A DNA stretch of 64,000 nucleotides from Prevotella melaninogenica ATCC 25845 (GTDB lineage: Bacteria; Bacteroidota; Bacteroidia; Bacteroidales; Bacteroidaceae), in assembly GCF_000144405.1 (NCBI RefSeq), contig NC_014370.1, positions 62,001 to 126,000 on the forward strand, in the 5' to 3' direction. How positions within the stretch are numbered: position 1 is the stretch's first letter; the number at the start of each line of letters is the position of its first letter. The translations under genes and the position numbers were made by a program. This document shows, in pieces, positions 6,531-16,810 of the stretch. The notes beneath the pieces are model-generated. The model worked only from the letters and a program-made list of their open reading frames with translations. It was not told where the DNA came from and searched no databases.

Positions 6531-9116
6531 ATGAAACAAAAGAAACTTTTAGTGACCTTCGTATTGGGTATGTGTGCCCTTACGGCAGCTCATGCACAGG
6601 ATAATGACTTCGATTTAGGCAGTCAGCGTTCGGAAGTGCAGTTAGTTAATCCTGTTCCTGGTAAGAAGATTGACCATCAGGGACTCGTTATTAATCCTAC
6701 ACCACGTTACGTGAAACTGACAGGCGAGGGAACAGTAGACATCAGTGGTGGTGTTAAACTTGACCAACCGCAGCCTGCTCGTAAGCAGAGTTGGGACTAT
6801 TGGACTGACCTTAACTTCCTTTCTCGTGCTGATAAGGGTCTTCCAATGAAGATACAATTAGTAAAGATACCAGTGGTTCTGGATAAGATCGGTCAGAGTG
6901 ATGCTACTACTGACGGTGCCTACACACTGAAAATTACTAAGAAGGGAATCACACTTCTGGCTGCTTATGACTTAGGAGTATTCTATGGTATACAGACTTT
7001 GCGCCAGATTATGGAGAACCCATCCGTAGAAGGCGGTAAGAAACTTCCTTGTTTGGAAATCGGCGATGCACCAGTATTTGCCTATCGTGGTGTTGTGGAG
7101 GGTTTCTATGGTACACCATGGTCGCACGCAGTACGCCTGTCATTGATTGACTTCTACGGTAAGTACAAGATGAATACTTATATCTATGGACCAAAGGATG
7201 ACCCTTATCACAGTTCTCCTAACTGGCGTCTGCCTTATCCAGAGAATGAGATGAAGGACATCAAGGAACTTGTTGCAGCCTGCAAGAAGAACCGTGTAGA
7301 CTTCGTTTGGGCTATTCATCCAGGTAAGGATATCAAATGGAATGAGGAAGACTATCAGAATCTTATGCACAAACTTGACCTCATGTATCAAGCTGGTGTG
7401 AAGTCATTTGCTATCTTCTTTGATGATATTTCAGGCGAGGGAACCAACCCTAACCGACAAGTTGAGCTGTTGAATCGTTTGACAAAGGAGTTTGTAAAGG
7501 CGAAGGGCGACGTTGCTCCGCTGATTATTTGTCCTACAGACTATTCTAAGTTGTGGGCAAAGGCAGATGAGAATGGGCCTTTGAGCATCTATGGTAAGAC
7601 CCTCGACCCTTCTGTTCGTGTGTTCTGGACAGGCGATGTTGTTTGTAGCGATGTGACAAAGAGTACACTCGATTGGGTGGATAGTCGCATCAAGCGTCCT
7701 GCTTTCTTCTGGTGGAACTATGCCGTAACAGACTATGTTCGCAACCTTGTATTGCAGGGTCCTGTTTATGGTTTAGACACTTCACTCACCGATAAGGATA
7801 TGTGTGGACTCGTCAGCAACCCAATGGAGCATGGAGAAGCTTCAAAACTCTCTCTCTATAGTGTAGCTGATTATACATGGAATCCATCTGTTTATAACCC
7901 AATCGACAGCTGGGAGCGTGGCTTGGAGGTAATGATGCCACGTGCAAAGGAGGCTTATCGCACCTTCGCCATCCATTCTGCTGATACTGAAACAGGTTAT
8001 CGTCGTGACGAGTCTTGGGAGACTGAGACCTTCCGTCTTGCTGATTACACACAGCAGAAGCGTGATAAACTCTACGAGGAGTTTGTACGTGTGGCTAAGG
8101 TACCTGCTGAGTTTGAGGCTGGTTGTACCAACGAGCAGCTCATCAAGGAGTTGAAACCATGGCTTGTTGAGTTTGGTAAGGTAGGTGAGCGTGGTAAGAG
8201 CGCTATTGAATTGATGGACCTCTATCGTAGTGGTGACAACTTGAAGTTCTGGAGTAAGTATGTTAAGAGCCGTATGTCTGCAGAAGATAAGAAAGCTTAC
8301 GAGGCTCATAAGTCGGGAACTATGAAGTTGCAGCCATTCTACGACTTCGCAATGGACGACCTTGGTGATGCCTTCTATGAGAAGCTTTCAGGTGAAAAGG
8401 CATTCACACTACGTGGTATCGGTTCTTATAAGAATCTTAAGACTACCCAAGCTGGTTTGATGTTCGATGGCGATAGCATAACACATTACACCTCTGGTGA
8501 GGCTCAGAAGGCTGGTGACTGGATGGGTGTAGCCCTCCCTGAACCAATGGCAGTACGTGAGGTGCATATCCTTCAGGGTCGTAACTCTACTGATGATTGC
8601 GACTTCTATGACCATGCAGCACTTGAGTATTCTGTTGACGGCAAGACATGGAATACCATGTTGGGCGATATGAAGAACCAGTATGATATCCTTTGGCAGG
8701 GCGATCCAGTGCAAGCACGTTATATTCGCTTGCGTCGTCTCGACTCAGACCGTAAGAACTGGGCTTCTATTCGTTCGTTCGTAGTGGTACCTGCTGGTGC
8801 AGCTTCGCTTGAGTTTGAGAATTCTAAGGCTGGATCAAGCGATGTTCTTCTTGCGTTCGATCATCAGCCTGGTACATCTTTCAAGAATACAGGTGCTGTT
8901 TCGTTCGAGGTACCAAGTGGTATGACTTCTTACACCTTCATGCTTTCATTGCCAGAGGGTGGTTCTGTTCGCGTTTGCCAGTATGATAAGCGCAACAAGC
9001 TGAAGGCTGAATTCACTTCTAATGAGCCTTTCTTCACTGTTGATGTGGCAAAGAAAGTAACACGTATGGAGTTGATTGGCAAGGCAGAAGTGTTCGAGAT
9101 TATTCCAAAGAAGTAA
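6531..9116 (+). CDS. Secreted GH84 beta-N-acetylglucosaminidase (O-GlcNAcase/hyaluronidase-type) with C-terminal discoidin-like domain
   Basis: An 861-residue exported glycoside hydrolase predicted to remove terminal beta-GlcNAc from host glycans in the periplasm or outside the cell. A signal peptide ends near residue 22 (ALTAAHAQ). An N-terminal GH20b-like alpha/beta domain (about 45-180, with GVFYGIQTLRQI) precedes the GH84 barrel, which opens with RGVVEGFYGTPW (186-197). The adjacent catalytic aspartates are D298-D299 in FAIFFDDIS, the hallmark of substrate-assisted GH84 enzymes. Residues about 640-755 resemble an F5/8 type C (discoidin) carbohydrate-binding domain (LEYSVDGKTWN, ARYIRLRRLD). 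A small beta-sandwich tail follows. It resembles the Bacteroides and Clostridium NagJ/BtGH84 proteins. It is a single gene with its own promoter and a strong terminator. Confidence 0.95.
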   Translation: MKQKKLLVTFVLGMCALTAAHAQDNDFDLGSQRSEVQLVNPVPGKKIDHQGLVINPTPRYVKLTGEGTVDISGGVKLDQPQPARKQSWDYWTDLNFLSRADKGLPMKIQLVKIPVVLDKIGQSDATTDGAYTLKITKKGITLLAAYDLGVFYGIQTLRQIMENPSVEGGKKLPCLEIGDAPVFAYRGVVEGFYGTPWSHAVRLSLIDFYGKYKMNTYIYGPKDDPYHSSPNWRLPYPENEMKDIKELVAACKKNRVDFVWAIHPGKDIKWNEEDYQNLMHKLDLMYQAGVKSFAIFFDDISGEGTNPNRQVELLNRLTKEFVKAKGDVAPLIICPTDYSKLWAKADENGPLSIYGKTLDPSVRVFWTGDVVCSDVTKSTLDWVDSRIKRPAFFWWNYAVTDYVRNLVLQGPVYGLDTSLTDKDMCGLVSNPMEHGEASKLSLYSVADYTWNPSVYNPIDSWERGLEVMMPRAKEAYRTFAIHSADTETGYRRDESWETETFRLADYTQQKRDKLYEEFVRVAKVPAEFEAGCTNEQLIKELKPWLVEFGKVGERGKSAIELMDLYRSGDNLKFWSKYVKSRMSAEDKKAYEAHKSGTMKLQPFYDFAMDDLGDAFYEKLSGEKAFTLRGIGSYKNLKTTQAGLMFDGDSITHYTSGEAQKAGDWMGVALPEPMAVREVHILQGRNSTDDCDFYDHAALEYSVDGKTWNTMLGDMKNQYDILWQGDPVQARYIRLRRLDSDRKNWASIRSFVVVPAGAASLEFENSKAGSSDVLLAFDHQPGTSFKNTGAVSFEVPSGMTSYTFMLSLPEGGSVRVCQYDKRNKLKAEFTSNEPFFTVDVAKKVTRMELIGKAEVFEIIPKK

Positions 9117-9178
9117 GACATTGGTTGACGAGTCTACAAGTAGACAAGTTGCTTGTTAAAAGACAACAAATAAATAGA

Positions 9179-9210
9179 AATAGGGACAGACGATGGCGTC
9201 TGTCCCTATT
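9179..9210 (+). terminator. Intrinsic terminator after the GH84 gene
   Basis: A perfect 14-bp stem AATAGGGACAGACG / CGTCTGTCCCTATT with a 4-base loop, followed by GTTTG. It lies between convergent genes, so it may also stop leftward transcription from 9268-9813. Confidence 0.85.
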
Positions 9211-9267
9211 GTTTGTAATAGGTTCGAGTGAATGATAATCTAAGAAATGAGGTGAATAAGCCCGAAT

Positions 9268-9816
<549 letters not shown>

Positions 9817-9952
9817 TTAATTCTTTAATGTTGATACATTCTTTCATTAGAATTCTGTGAATGTTTGAATTCAATAAATGTTTTTCGTTGTTTTTGTTTG
9901 CGAATAGTAGCTGTTTTGTTGCTGTTCTTGTAAAGTAGCATTGATATTGCTG

Positions 9953-9984
9953 CAAATGTAGATAATAGTTTTTAAATAAACAAA
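9953..9984 (-). promoter_or_regulatory. Promoter of the secreted hypothetical gene
   Basis: On the minus strand, TTTG (complement of 9981-9984) and TACATTTG (complement of 9953-9960) are 20 bases apart, matching the -33/-7 consensus. The leader to the ATG is about 135 bases. Confidence 0.7.
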
Positions 9985-10078
9985 CGTTGGATAGATTTTA
10001 GATAGGTTGACTTCGTTTTCGGTACTTTCTAACAACAAGTTGTCTCCACTTCTCTAACATACAGCAAGATATTTAGCC

Positions 10079-10150
10079 CTCCGCACCATTGGTGCTAACG
10101 CTCCGCACCATTGGTGCTTACCAATCGCACGGCATGTGCTGAGTACTAAC
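10079..10150. repeat. Clustered GCACCA/TGGTGC palindromes, locus 3 of 5
   Basis: Two near-identical units CTCCGCACCATTGGTGCTAA sit in tandem, followed by degenerate copies (TCGCACGGCATGTGCT). Each contains GCACCA-T-TGGTGC, a perfect inverted repeat. They lie in the 770-base gap between the divergent secreted hypothetical gene and the frd operon. Apart from the two promoters and the frd leader, nothing else is recognisable in that gap. Confidence 0.7.
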
Positions 10151-10407
10151 ACATCGGCTAAGGACGGGAAGAAAGGGTCTTAATAACACATAGTAATATG
10201 CTAATAAATCACTAATATGGGAAGGGTTTATCAGCCATTACTAATCTTTTTGCTCCACTTCACTGATGAATTAAAATAACTATACAACACCGAAAGTTTT
10301 TGTTTAACTTTCGAGGTTTGTGCGTCTTCTAAAACTATCCTCATTTATTAGGATAGGCAAAGCCTCCTTATTTTAAGTCTAAATACTATACATTTTGTTT
10401 AAAATAC

Positions 10408-10438
10408 TTTGATAAATCATTAAAATATAGTATTTTTG
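10408..10438 (+). promoter_or_regulatory. Promoter of the frdCAB operon
   Basis: TTTG (10408-10411) and TATTTTTG (10431-10438) are 19 bases apart, a near-ideal Bacteroidetes promoter. Transcription from it would carry a leader of about 140 bases containing small inverted repeats (GTATGCG-type at 10450-10480). Confidence 0.75.
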
Positions 10439-10586
10439 CATCGCATTATGTATGTACGCATACCAACATCTTGGTATCTAATTTAATGAACAATAATTAT
10501 GAGTGGGAGGCTGAATACAGTCTTCTCGCTACATTCATTTAGGAATAATAATTCTAACAATTTAAATATTTAAAATCAAAACATTT

Positions 10587-11273
10587 ATGTGGTTAATCAA
10601 TTCATCTATTGGTAGAAAGGTGATTATGTCAGTTACTGGCATGGCCCTGATCCTATTCATGACGTTCCACTGCTGTATGAATCTTGTTGCGCTCTTCTCA
10701 GGAGAGGCATACAACATGATTTGTGAGCTGTTGGGTGCCAACTGGTATGCAGTAGCAGCTACTGCTGGTCTTGGCGCATTGGCAGTTTGTCACATCGTTT
10801 ATGCGTTCATTCTTACAGCGCAAAACCGCCGTGCACGTGGTGACAATCGTTATGCTGTTACAGAGAAGCCTGCAACTGTAGAGTGGGCAAGCCAGAACAT
10901 GCTTGTTCTCGGTATTATTGTGTTGCTTGGTCTTGGACTTCACTTCTTTAACTTCTGGTACAACATGATGTTTGCAGAGCTCACACATATCGATGTACCT
11001 TTCCACCCAGCTGATGGTTTTTCTTACATTCAGTACACTTTCTCTAAGCCTGTGTACGTAGTTCTTTATGTAATCTGGATTGCTGCATTGTGGTTCCACC
11101 TCTCTCACGGTTTCTGGAGTGCTATGCAGACAGTTGGTATCAATGGTAAAGTATGGTTCAACCGTTGGAAGACCATTGGTAACATCTATGTTACTCTGTT
11201 GATGCTTGGCTTCCTCATTGTAGTTCTTGCATTTGCTTTCCATTGTGCACCAAGCCTTTGCTGTGCTGCATAA
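10587..11273 (+). CDS. frdC: Succinate dehydrogenase/fumarate reductase cytochrome b subunit (b558 type)
   Basis: The di-heme membrane anchor that passes electrons from menaquinol to the FrdAB catalytic dimer on the cytoplasmic side. The 228-residue protein has five hydrophobic helices and several conserved histidines that are candidate heme ligands (MTFHCCMN, VCHIVYAF, GLHFFNFW, WFHLSHGFWSAMQT). WLINSSIGRKVIMSVTGMALI at the N terminus is a hallmark of the b558 family used by Bacteroidetes and epsilonproteobacteria. It is first in a three-gene operon, 39 bases before frdA. Codon use is strongly biased to a few codons (CGT, GGT, AAC), as expected for an abundant protein. SdhC is an alternative name. 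Confidence 0.95.
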   Translation: MWLINSSIGRKVIMSVTGMALILFMTFHCCMNLVALFSGEAYNMICELLGANWYAVAATAGLGALAVCHIVYAFILTAQNRRARGDNRYAVTEKPATVEWASQNMLVLGIIVLLGLGLHFFNFWYNMMFAELTHIDVPFHPADGFSYIQYTFSKPVYVVLYVIWIAALWFHLSHGFWSAMQTVGINGKVWFNRWKTIGNIYVTLLMLGFLIVVLAFAFHCAPSLCCAA

Positions 11274-11312
11274 TTTAAGTATCTAAGTTGAAAATTTAAT
11301 TCAAAAACAATC

Positions 11313-13295
11313 ATGACAAAGATATTAGATTCCAAAATACCAGCAGGTCCTGTAGCCGAGAAGTGGACTAACTACAAGGCACATCAGCGTTTGGTTAACC
11401 CAAAGAATAAACTGAAACTGGATGTTATCGTTGTTGGTACAGGTCTGGCTGGTGCCAGTGCTGCCGCTTCTCTCGGTGAGATGGGCTTCAACGTATATAA
11501 CTTCTGCATCCAAGACTCACCACGTCGTGCACACTCTATCGCTGCACAGGGTGGTATCAATGCTGCAAAGAACTATCAGAATGATGGTGACTCAGTTTAC
11601 CGTCTTTTCTACGATACTGTAAAGGGTGGTGACTATCGTGCTCGTGAAGCTAACGTTTATCGTTTGGCTGAGGTGTCAAACGACATTATCGACCAGTGCG
11701 TTGCACAGGGAGTTCCATTCGCTCGTGAGTATGGTGGTATGCTTGCTAACCGTTCTTTCGGTGGTGCACAGGTAAGCCGTACTTTCTATGCAAAGGGTCA
11801 GACCGGTCAGCAGTTGTTGCTCGGTGCTTACTCTTCATTGAGTGCACAGGTTGCTACAGGTAAGGTAAAGCTCTATACTCGTTATGAGATGGAGGACGTA
11901 GTTATCGTTGACGGTCACGCTCGTGGTATCATTGCTAAGAACCTTGTGACTGGTAAGTTGGAGCGTTTCACAGCTAATGCTGTTGTTATCGCTACTGGTG
12001 GTTATGGTAACGCATACTTCCTTTCAACCAACGCTATGGGTTGTAACTGTACAGCTGCTATCCAGTGCTACCGTAAGGGTGCTTATATGGCTAACCCATC
12101 TTACGTTCAGATTCACCCAACTTGTATCCCTGTACACGGTGATAAGCAGTCTAAGCTGACCCTTATGTCAGAGTCTCTGCGTAATGATGGCCGTATCTGG
12201 GTTCCTAAGAAGCTCGAAGATGCTAAGGCATTGCAGGCAGGAACGAAGAAGGGATCTGATATTCCAGAGGAAGATCGCGACTACTACTTGGAGCGTCGTT
12301 ACCCAGCATTCGGTAACCTCGTACCTCGTGACGTTGCATCACGTGCTGCTAAGGAGCGTTGCGACCATGGTTTCGGTGTTAACAACACTGGTCTTGCTGT
12401 GTTCCTCGACTTCTCTGAGTCTATCAACCGCCTTGGTATCGATACAATTCTTCAGCGTTATGGTAACCTCTTCGATATGTATGAGGAGATTACAGACGTT
12501 AATCCAGGCGAACTCGCTAATGAGATTAACGGCGTGAAGTACTATAATCCAATGATGATCTTCCCTGCTATCCACTACACAATGGGTGGTATCTGGGTTG
12601 ACTATGAGCTGATGACAACCGTTCCAGGTCTGTTTGCTATTGGTGAGTGTAACTTCTCTGACCATGGTGCTAACCGTCTTGGTGCTTCTGCTTTGATGCA
12701 GGGTCTTGCTGATGGTTACTTCGTATTGCCATATACTATTCAGAACTACCTTGCTGATCAGGCACTCTGGGCAAAGGTTCCAATCGACCGTCCTGAGTTT
12801 GATGAGGCTGAGAAGGCTGTTATGGCTGAGACAGATCGTTTGATGGGTATCCAGGGTAAGCGTTCTGTTGACTCACTCCACAAGGAACTCGGTCACATTA
12901 TGTGGGAGTATGTAGGTATGGGTCGTACCAAGGAAGGTCTTGAGGAAGGTCTTAAGCAGTTGAAGGCTCTTCGTGAGGAGTTCAACTCTAACCTCTTTAT
13001 TCCTGGTAAGAAGGAAGGCTTGAATGTTGAGCTTGACAAGGCAATTCACCTCCGTGACTTCATCCTTATGGGTGAGCTCGTAGCTTATGATGCATTGCAT
13101 CGTGAGGAGAGTTGTGGTGGTCACTTCCGTGAGGAGCACCAGACTGAGGAAGGTGAGGCTAAGCGTGACGACGAGAACTTCTTCTATGTTGGCTGCTGGG
13201 AGTATCAGGGCGATGACACCAAGACCCCAGAACTCATCAAGGAACCTCTCGAGTATGAGGCAATCAAGGTACAAACACGTAATTACAAGAACTAA
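11313..13295 (+). CDS. frdA: Fumarate reductase/succinate dehydrogenase flavoprotein subunit
   Basis: The catalytic subunit that interconverts fumarate and succinate. In this fermentative anaerobe the reductive direction is expected to dominate. It has 660 residues, long for the family because it belongs to the Bacteroidetes/epsilonproteobacterial type. The FAD-binding motif [12 protein letters not shown] is at about 40-51. [11 protein letters not shown] includes H74, the expected covalent FAD attachment site. Substrate-site motifs include [20 protein letters not shown] and [10 protein letters not shown], and [21 protein letters not shown] closes the FAD domain. It lies between frdC and frdB; its stop codon (13293-13295) is separated from the frdB ATG by one base. 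Codon bias is extreme, suggesting very high expression. Confidence 0.97.
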   Translation: MTKILDSKIPAGPVAEKWTNYKAHQRLVNPKNKLKLDVIVVGTGLAGASAAASLGEMGFNVYNFCIQDSPRRAHSIAAQGGINAAKNYQNDGDSVYRLFYDTVKGGDYRAREANVYRLAEVSNDIIDQCVAQGVPFAREYGGMLANRSFGGAQVSRTFYAKGQTGQQLLLGAYSSLSAQVATGKVKLYTRYEMEDVVIVDGHARGIIAKNLVTGKLERFTANAVVIATGGYGNAYFLSTNAMGCNCTAAIQCYRKGAYMANPSYVQIHPTCIPVHGDKQSKLTLMSESLRNDGRIWVPKKLEDAKALQAGTKKGSDIPEEDRDYYLERRYPAFGNLVPRDVASRAAKERCDHGFGVNNTGLAVFLDFSESINRLGIDTILQRYGNLFDMYEEITDVNPGELANEINGVKYYNPMMIFPAIHYTMGGIWVDYELMTTVPGLFAIGECNFSDHGANRLGASALMQGLADGYFVLPYTIQNYLADQALWAKVPIDRPEFDEAEKAVMAETDRLMGIQGKRSVDSLHKELGHIMWEYVGMGRTKEGLEEGLKQLKALREEFNSNLFIPGKKEGLNVELDKAIHLRDFILMGELVAYDALHREESCGGHFREEHQTEEGEAKRDDENFFYVGCWEYQGDDTKTPELIKEPLEYEAIKVQTRNYKN

Positions 13296-13296
13296 A

Positions 13297-14055
13297 ATGG
13301 CAAAGAATATATCATTCACAATTAAGTATTGGAAGCAGAATGGTCCACAGGATCAGGGTCATTTCGATACACATGAGATGAAGAATATCCCAGATGACAC
13401 CTCATTCCTTGAGATGCTTGACATCCTTAATGAGGAGTTGATTGCTGCTGGTGATGAACCATTCGTCTTCGACCACGACTGCCGCGAAGGTATCTGCGGT
13501 ATGTGTTCACTCTATATCAACGGTACTCCACACGGTAAGACTGAACGCGGTGCAACAACCTGTCAGCTTTATATGCGCCGTTTCAACGATGGTGATGTTA
13601 TCACTGTTGAGCCATGGCGTTCAGCTGGTTTTCCAGTAATCAAGGACTGTATGGTAGACCGTACAGCATTCGATAAGATTATTCAGGCTGGTGGTTACAC
13701 AACAATCCGTACCGGTCAGGCACAGGATGCTAACGCTATTCTTATCTCTAAGGACAATGCTGATGAGGCTATGGACTGTGCAACATGTATCGGTTGTGGT
13801 GCTTGTGTTGCTGCATGTAAGAATGGTTCTGCAATGCTCTTCGTTTCATCTAAGGTAAGCCAGTTGGCTCTCTTGCCACAGGGTAAGCCTGAGGCTGCTA
13901 AGCGTGCTAAGGCAATGGTTGCTAAGATGGATGAGGTTGGCTTCGGTAACTGTACTAACACACGTGCTTGCGAGGCTGTTTGTCCTAAGAACGAGAAGAT
14001 TGCTAACATCGCTCGTTTGAACCGTGAGTTCATCAAGGCAAAGTTTGCTGATTAA
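13297..14055 (+). CDS. frdB: Fumarate reductase/succinate dehydrogenase iron-sulfur subunit
   Basis: The electron-transfer subunit that links the FrdC hemes to the FrdA flavin. The 252-residue protein carries a plant-type [2Fe-2S] site (C62, C67, C70 in CREGICGMC, and C89). Two further cysteine clusters for the [4Fe-4S] and [3Fe-4S] centres follow: [14 protein letters not shown] at 161-174, and C219/C225/C229. A longer open frame begins inside frdA at 13087, but it overlaps frdA by 209 bases, so the start is set at ATG 13297 ([12 protein letters not shown]), one base after the frdA stop. That tight spacing suggests translational coupling. The operon ends at a hairpin terminator at 14112-14148. 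Confidence 0.97.
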   Translation: MAKNISFTIKYWKQNGPQDQGHFDTHEMKNIPDDTSFLEMLDILNEELIAAGDEPFVFDHDCREGICGMCSLYINGTPHGKTERGATTCQLYMRRFNDGDVITVEPWRSAGFPVIKDCMVDRTAFDKIIQAGGYTTIRTGQAQDANAILISKDNADEAMDCATCIGCGACVAACKNGSAMLFVSSKVSQLALLPQGKPEAAKRAKAMVAKMDEVGFGNCTNTRACEAVCPKNEKIANIARLNREFIKAKFAD

Positions 14056-14111
14056 TCATAAGCAACAGGCAGTAGCCCTATAGACTACTACCAAGCTTAT
14101 TCAATCATAGG

Positions 14112-14148
14112 AAATCCCATAGCTCTGATATATGAGTTATGGGATTTT
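14112..14148 (+). terminator. Intrinsic terminator of the frd operon
   Basis: AAATCCCATA pairs with TATGGGATTT around an inner CTC/GAG pairing, followed by TTTGTTTAT. It begins 57 bases after the frdB stop. Confidence 0.85.
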
Positions 14149-14395
14149 TGTTTATATGTCCCAGTTAAGTTAGTATGCGATACTTTATGATTTGAACCTC
14201 TTTTATATCCTTTGACCTTTGAGGTTTGACCTTTGAACTTTATGATTTTACTTTCACCGACTACGAATTACGCTAATTACTCGAATCCTTATCGCAACGT
14301 AATTCGTTTAATCAGTAGTCACAGATCGATAGTTTGCGAGTTTAGAAGTTGATGAGTATACTTATTATTTGTAGCGATAAATAACAGCTAATTTA

Positions 14396-14653
14396 ATAGA
14401 TAAGGATTTGAAAAATAATTACATTGTATCGAGTAAAACCTCTATAAATAACGAAAAAAACACATATAAAAAGAAAGTTTGCAATCAACAGAGAATCAAT
14501 TAGTTATCAAGTAGTAAAATAAAAGGTGCTTAATTGGACTTCAAAAGGGCGTTAGTTAGCCTTCAAAAGGGCACCTTTTGCAAGTCAATTAGGCGTCTTT
14601 TAGGAGCTAAAAGAGCATGTCTTGGTTTTGAGTTGTTTGAAAATTATTTACAA
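14396..14653 (+). repeat. Dispersed ~260-bp intergenic element, copy A
   Basis: One of four full-length, same-strand copies (also 26435, 50871 and 62391). A core of about 100 bases runs from AAAAGGTGCTTAATTGG to CTAAAAGAGCATGT and is almost invariant. Flanks are conserved at lower level and end in TTTACAA. In the core AAAAGGTGC can pair with GCACCTTTT, TAATTGGACTT with AAGTCAATTA, and TCTTTTAG with CTAAAAGA (3-base loop GAG). The element lies 3' of the frd operon terminator. A 76-codon TTG-initiated frame overlaps it but has no promoter or start context, and I do not call it. Confidence 0.85.
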
Positions 14654-14812
14654 GTATCGGTAGTGTGGAAGTATGCTGTTTGTAGAAGACGGATAGAAAT
14701 CATATCAATTCGCATCTTGTTTTGTATTTTATCCCTCTTTGTAAGACCATCTAATTTAGGATAATCATACCATACAAGTATATAAATCTTTATTCTATTT
14801 CAATCTATTTAT

Positions 14813-15015
14813 TTAACCCAATTCGGTCATTAGAGCCTAAACATATTTTGTTTTATTATCGAGCAGATTGTTTGGCTTTGTTACGCAGGCGTAGCGGGCT
14901 ACGTCAAGTTACAAAGACGGACAAGATGCCGATAAGAAAATAAAAGATGTTAGGAAACAATACTATAGTAATAAAAATTATACATATTGTGGTCTAATGA
15001 CCGATTTGGGTTTAA
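14813..15015. mobile_element. ~200-bp MITE-like element with terminal inverted repeats
   Basis: The left end TTAACCCAATTCGGTCATTAG (14813 onward) is matched in inverted orientation by the right end (complement TTAAACCCAAATCGGTCATTAG, ending at 15015). The interior has no open frame and contains a small GC-rich hairpin CGTAGCGGGCTACG (near 14890-14903). Related single ends occur at 26360-26380 and 48990-49010. No transposase is in the window, so mobility is inferred from the end structure only. The rest of the 1.3-kb gap 14056-15359 is AT-rich sequence without recognisable genes. Confidence 0.5.
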
Positions 15016-15310
15016 CGTAAGAACCTATTTTCTTTGTGAAAGTAGTTCTGAAAATACATGTTTTGTCGCTGTGAGAGTATTGTTAAGCATAGAATAAGAC
15101 ATGCTTTGTTGCCTATAAAGAAGACATTTTGAAGTGGAGTAGAACGGCTTGTAGACAGGGTGACACGAGAATAAAGTATCGAAAGTAATAGGGTTAATGC
15201 TTTTCCTCTTATTCTTCTTTTACTCTTTTTCCCTTTCAAAGCTATGCTTCAGCATTTTACCTTTTTACTCTTTTACCCTTGAATATCTGTATTATCTCGT
15301 TTTTTTTTAC

Positions 15311-15318
15311 TACTTTTG
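15311..15318 (+). promoter_or_regulatory. -7 promoter element for the kinase-like gene
   Basis: TACTTTTG matches TAnnTTTG, 42 bases before the start at 15360. No well-spaced -33 box was found. Confidence 0.55.
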
Positions 15319-15359
15319 TACACAAAAGACGTAAAGACAATTAAAACCTACGAATATCA

Positions 15360-16556
15360 ATGAGTGAGAACAAACTTTCCACTAACGAACAGGCACAGAC
15401 TGCCGATGCTCCAGTAAAGGCCAGTTATACTGAATATAAAGTTATTCCATCACAGGGATATTGTATGATTGTGAAGTGTCGCAAGGGCGACCAGACAGTC
15501 GTATTGAAGACTCTAAAGGAAGAATATCGTGAGCGTGTGTTGCTTCGTAATGCATTGAAGCGTGAGTTTAAGCAATGTCAACGACTCAATCACTCTGGTA
15601 TTATTCGCTATCAAGGGTTGGTTGAGGTTGATGGTTACGGACTTTGTATAGAGGAAGAGTATGTTGAAGGACGTACTTTGCAGGCTTATCTCAAGGAAAA
15701 TCATACTGACGATGAGAAGATTGCTATCATCAATCAGATTGCTGATGCACTGCGTTATGCACATCAGCAAGGGGTTATTCATCGTAATTTGAAGCCTTCA
15801 AATGTGCTTGTTACAACACAGGGTGATTATGTAAAACTCATTGATTTCAGTGTTCTTTCACCTGAAGATGTTAAGCCTACAGCTGATACAACTCGCTTTA
15901 TGGCACCAGAGATGAAGGACGAGACGTTGACAGCAGACGCTACAGCCGACATCTATTCGCTCGGTACTATTATGAAAGTGATGGGCTTGACGTTAGCTTA
16001 CAGCGAGGTAATCAAGCGTTGTTGTGCTTTCAAGCGAAGCGATCGTTATAGCAATATTGATGAGCTCTTTGCTGATTTGAACAATGAAGGCTCTTCGTTC
16101 AGTATGCCAAAGATTGGTAAAGGTACTGTTGTCTTAGGCTTGATAATTGCTGTTGTTATTGGAGTCGGTGCGTTGCTTTATAACTATGGCGGTGCATTGA
16201 TTGACCAAGTAGGTAAGATTGATGTGTCATCTGTCTTTAGTTCTGATGCTGAAACGGCTCCAGAAGATACAGTGAAGGTGAATACAGCAGAGCAATCTGA
16301 TAGTCTTTCTACTGAAGCTGAGGCTCCTGCAACAGGTAAGCTTGCCTTTATGAATAGGATGAAGCCAGCCCTTTACAAGGACCTTGACAATATCTTTGAG
16401 AAGAACTCTGCAGATAAAGCAAAGTTGACAAAGGCTATCAAAACCTATTATCGTGGATTGATTCAAGCTAACGATACACTCGACAATGAGCAGCGTGCTG
16501 AGGTAGATCGCGTATTTGGCGATTATGTTAAGCAGAAGAAGGCTGCATTAAACTAA
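15360..16556 (+). CDS. Membrane-anchored protein kinase-like protein, probable pseudokinase
   Basis: A 398-residue Hanks-type kinase fold (about residues 28-240), one transmembrane helix (about 255-275, VVLGLIIAVVIGVGALL) and an extracytoplasmic C-terminal tail of about 120 residues. The ATP-binding lysine seems kept (K50 in VVLKTL), as are the APE motif (APEMKDE, 182-184) and DIYSLG. The catalytic-loop aspartate is replaced by asparagine (HRNLKPSN, 141-148), the DFG motif reads DFS (162-164) and there is no clear glycine-rich loop. The protein is therefore probably a signalling scaffold or a weak kinase. There is no adjacent phosphatase or PASTA domain. It stands alone after the 1.3-kb repeat-rich gap. 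Confidence 0.85.
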   Translation: MSENKLSTNEQAQTADAPVKASYTEYKVIPSQGYCMIVKCRKGDQTVVLKTLKEEYRERVLLRNALKREFKQCQRLNHSGIIRYQGLVEVDGYGLCIEEEYVEGRTLQAYLKENHTDDEKIAIINQIADALRYAHQQGVIHRNLKPSNVLVTTQGDYVKLIDFSVLSPEDVKPTADTTRFMAPEMKDETLTADATADIYSLGTIMKVMGLTLAYSEVIKRCCAFKRSDRYSNIDELFADLNNEGSSFSMPKIGKGTVVLGLIIAVVIGVGALLYNYGGALIDQVGKIDVSSVFSSDAETAPEDTVKVNTAEQSDSLSTEAEAPATGKLAFMNRMKPALYKDLDNIFEKNSADKAKLTKAIKTYYRGLIQANDTLDNEQRAEVDRVFGDYVKQKKAALN

Positions 16557-16810
16557 TAAGATACAAACACTATATAGGTAAGGACTAAGTCATGTAGATA
16601 TGATGTTTGACTTACTCAGTGATAGTGTTTACAGAAGGCAGGGGCAGAGGCTGTGCTTTCTTTCAGAACCTTGAGAGGGCGTGAGAGGAAGACAGTGTCT
16701 GCCCTTGTTAGCTTTCGTTGGTCGGTTTAAGTGTTTTAATTAACGAATGATTGATAATTTCTACAGCTGCTATTCGTGTCTGGCTGTAGAATATGTAATG
16801 AATAAAAAGA

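Noticed and set aside
10698..11243. 181-codon open frame antisense to frdC
   Set aside because: It results from strong codon bias of frdC; no recognisable protein.
14534..14764. 76-codon open frame reading MDFKRALVSLQKGTF onward
   Set aside because: It begins at a TTG inside the ~260-bp repeat. The frame stays open through the core in all five copies (pattern KRALV...KGTFCK), but two copies end after 20-22 codons, and there is no start codon, promoter or ribosome-binding context. I treat the core as non-coding, with the reading frame noted as a point against certainty.
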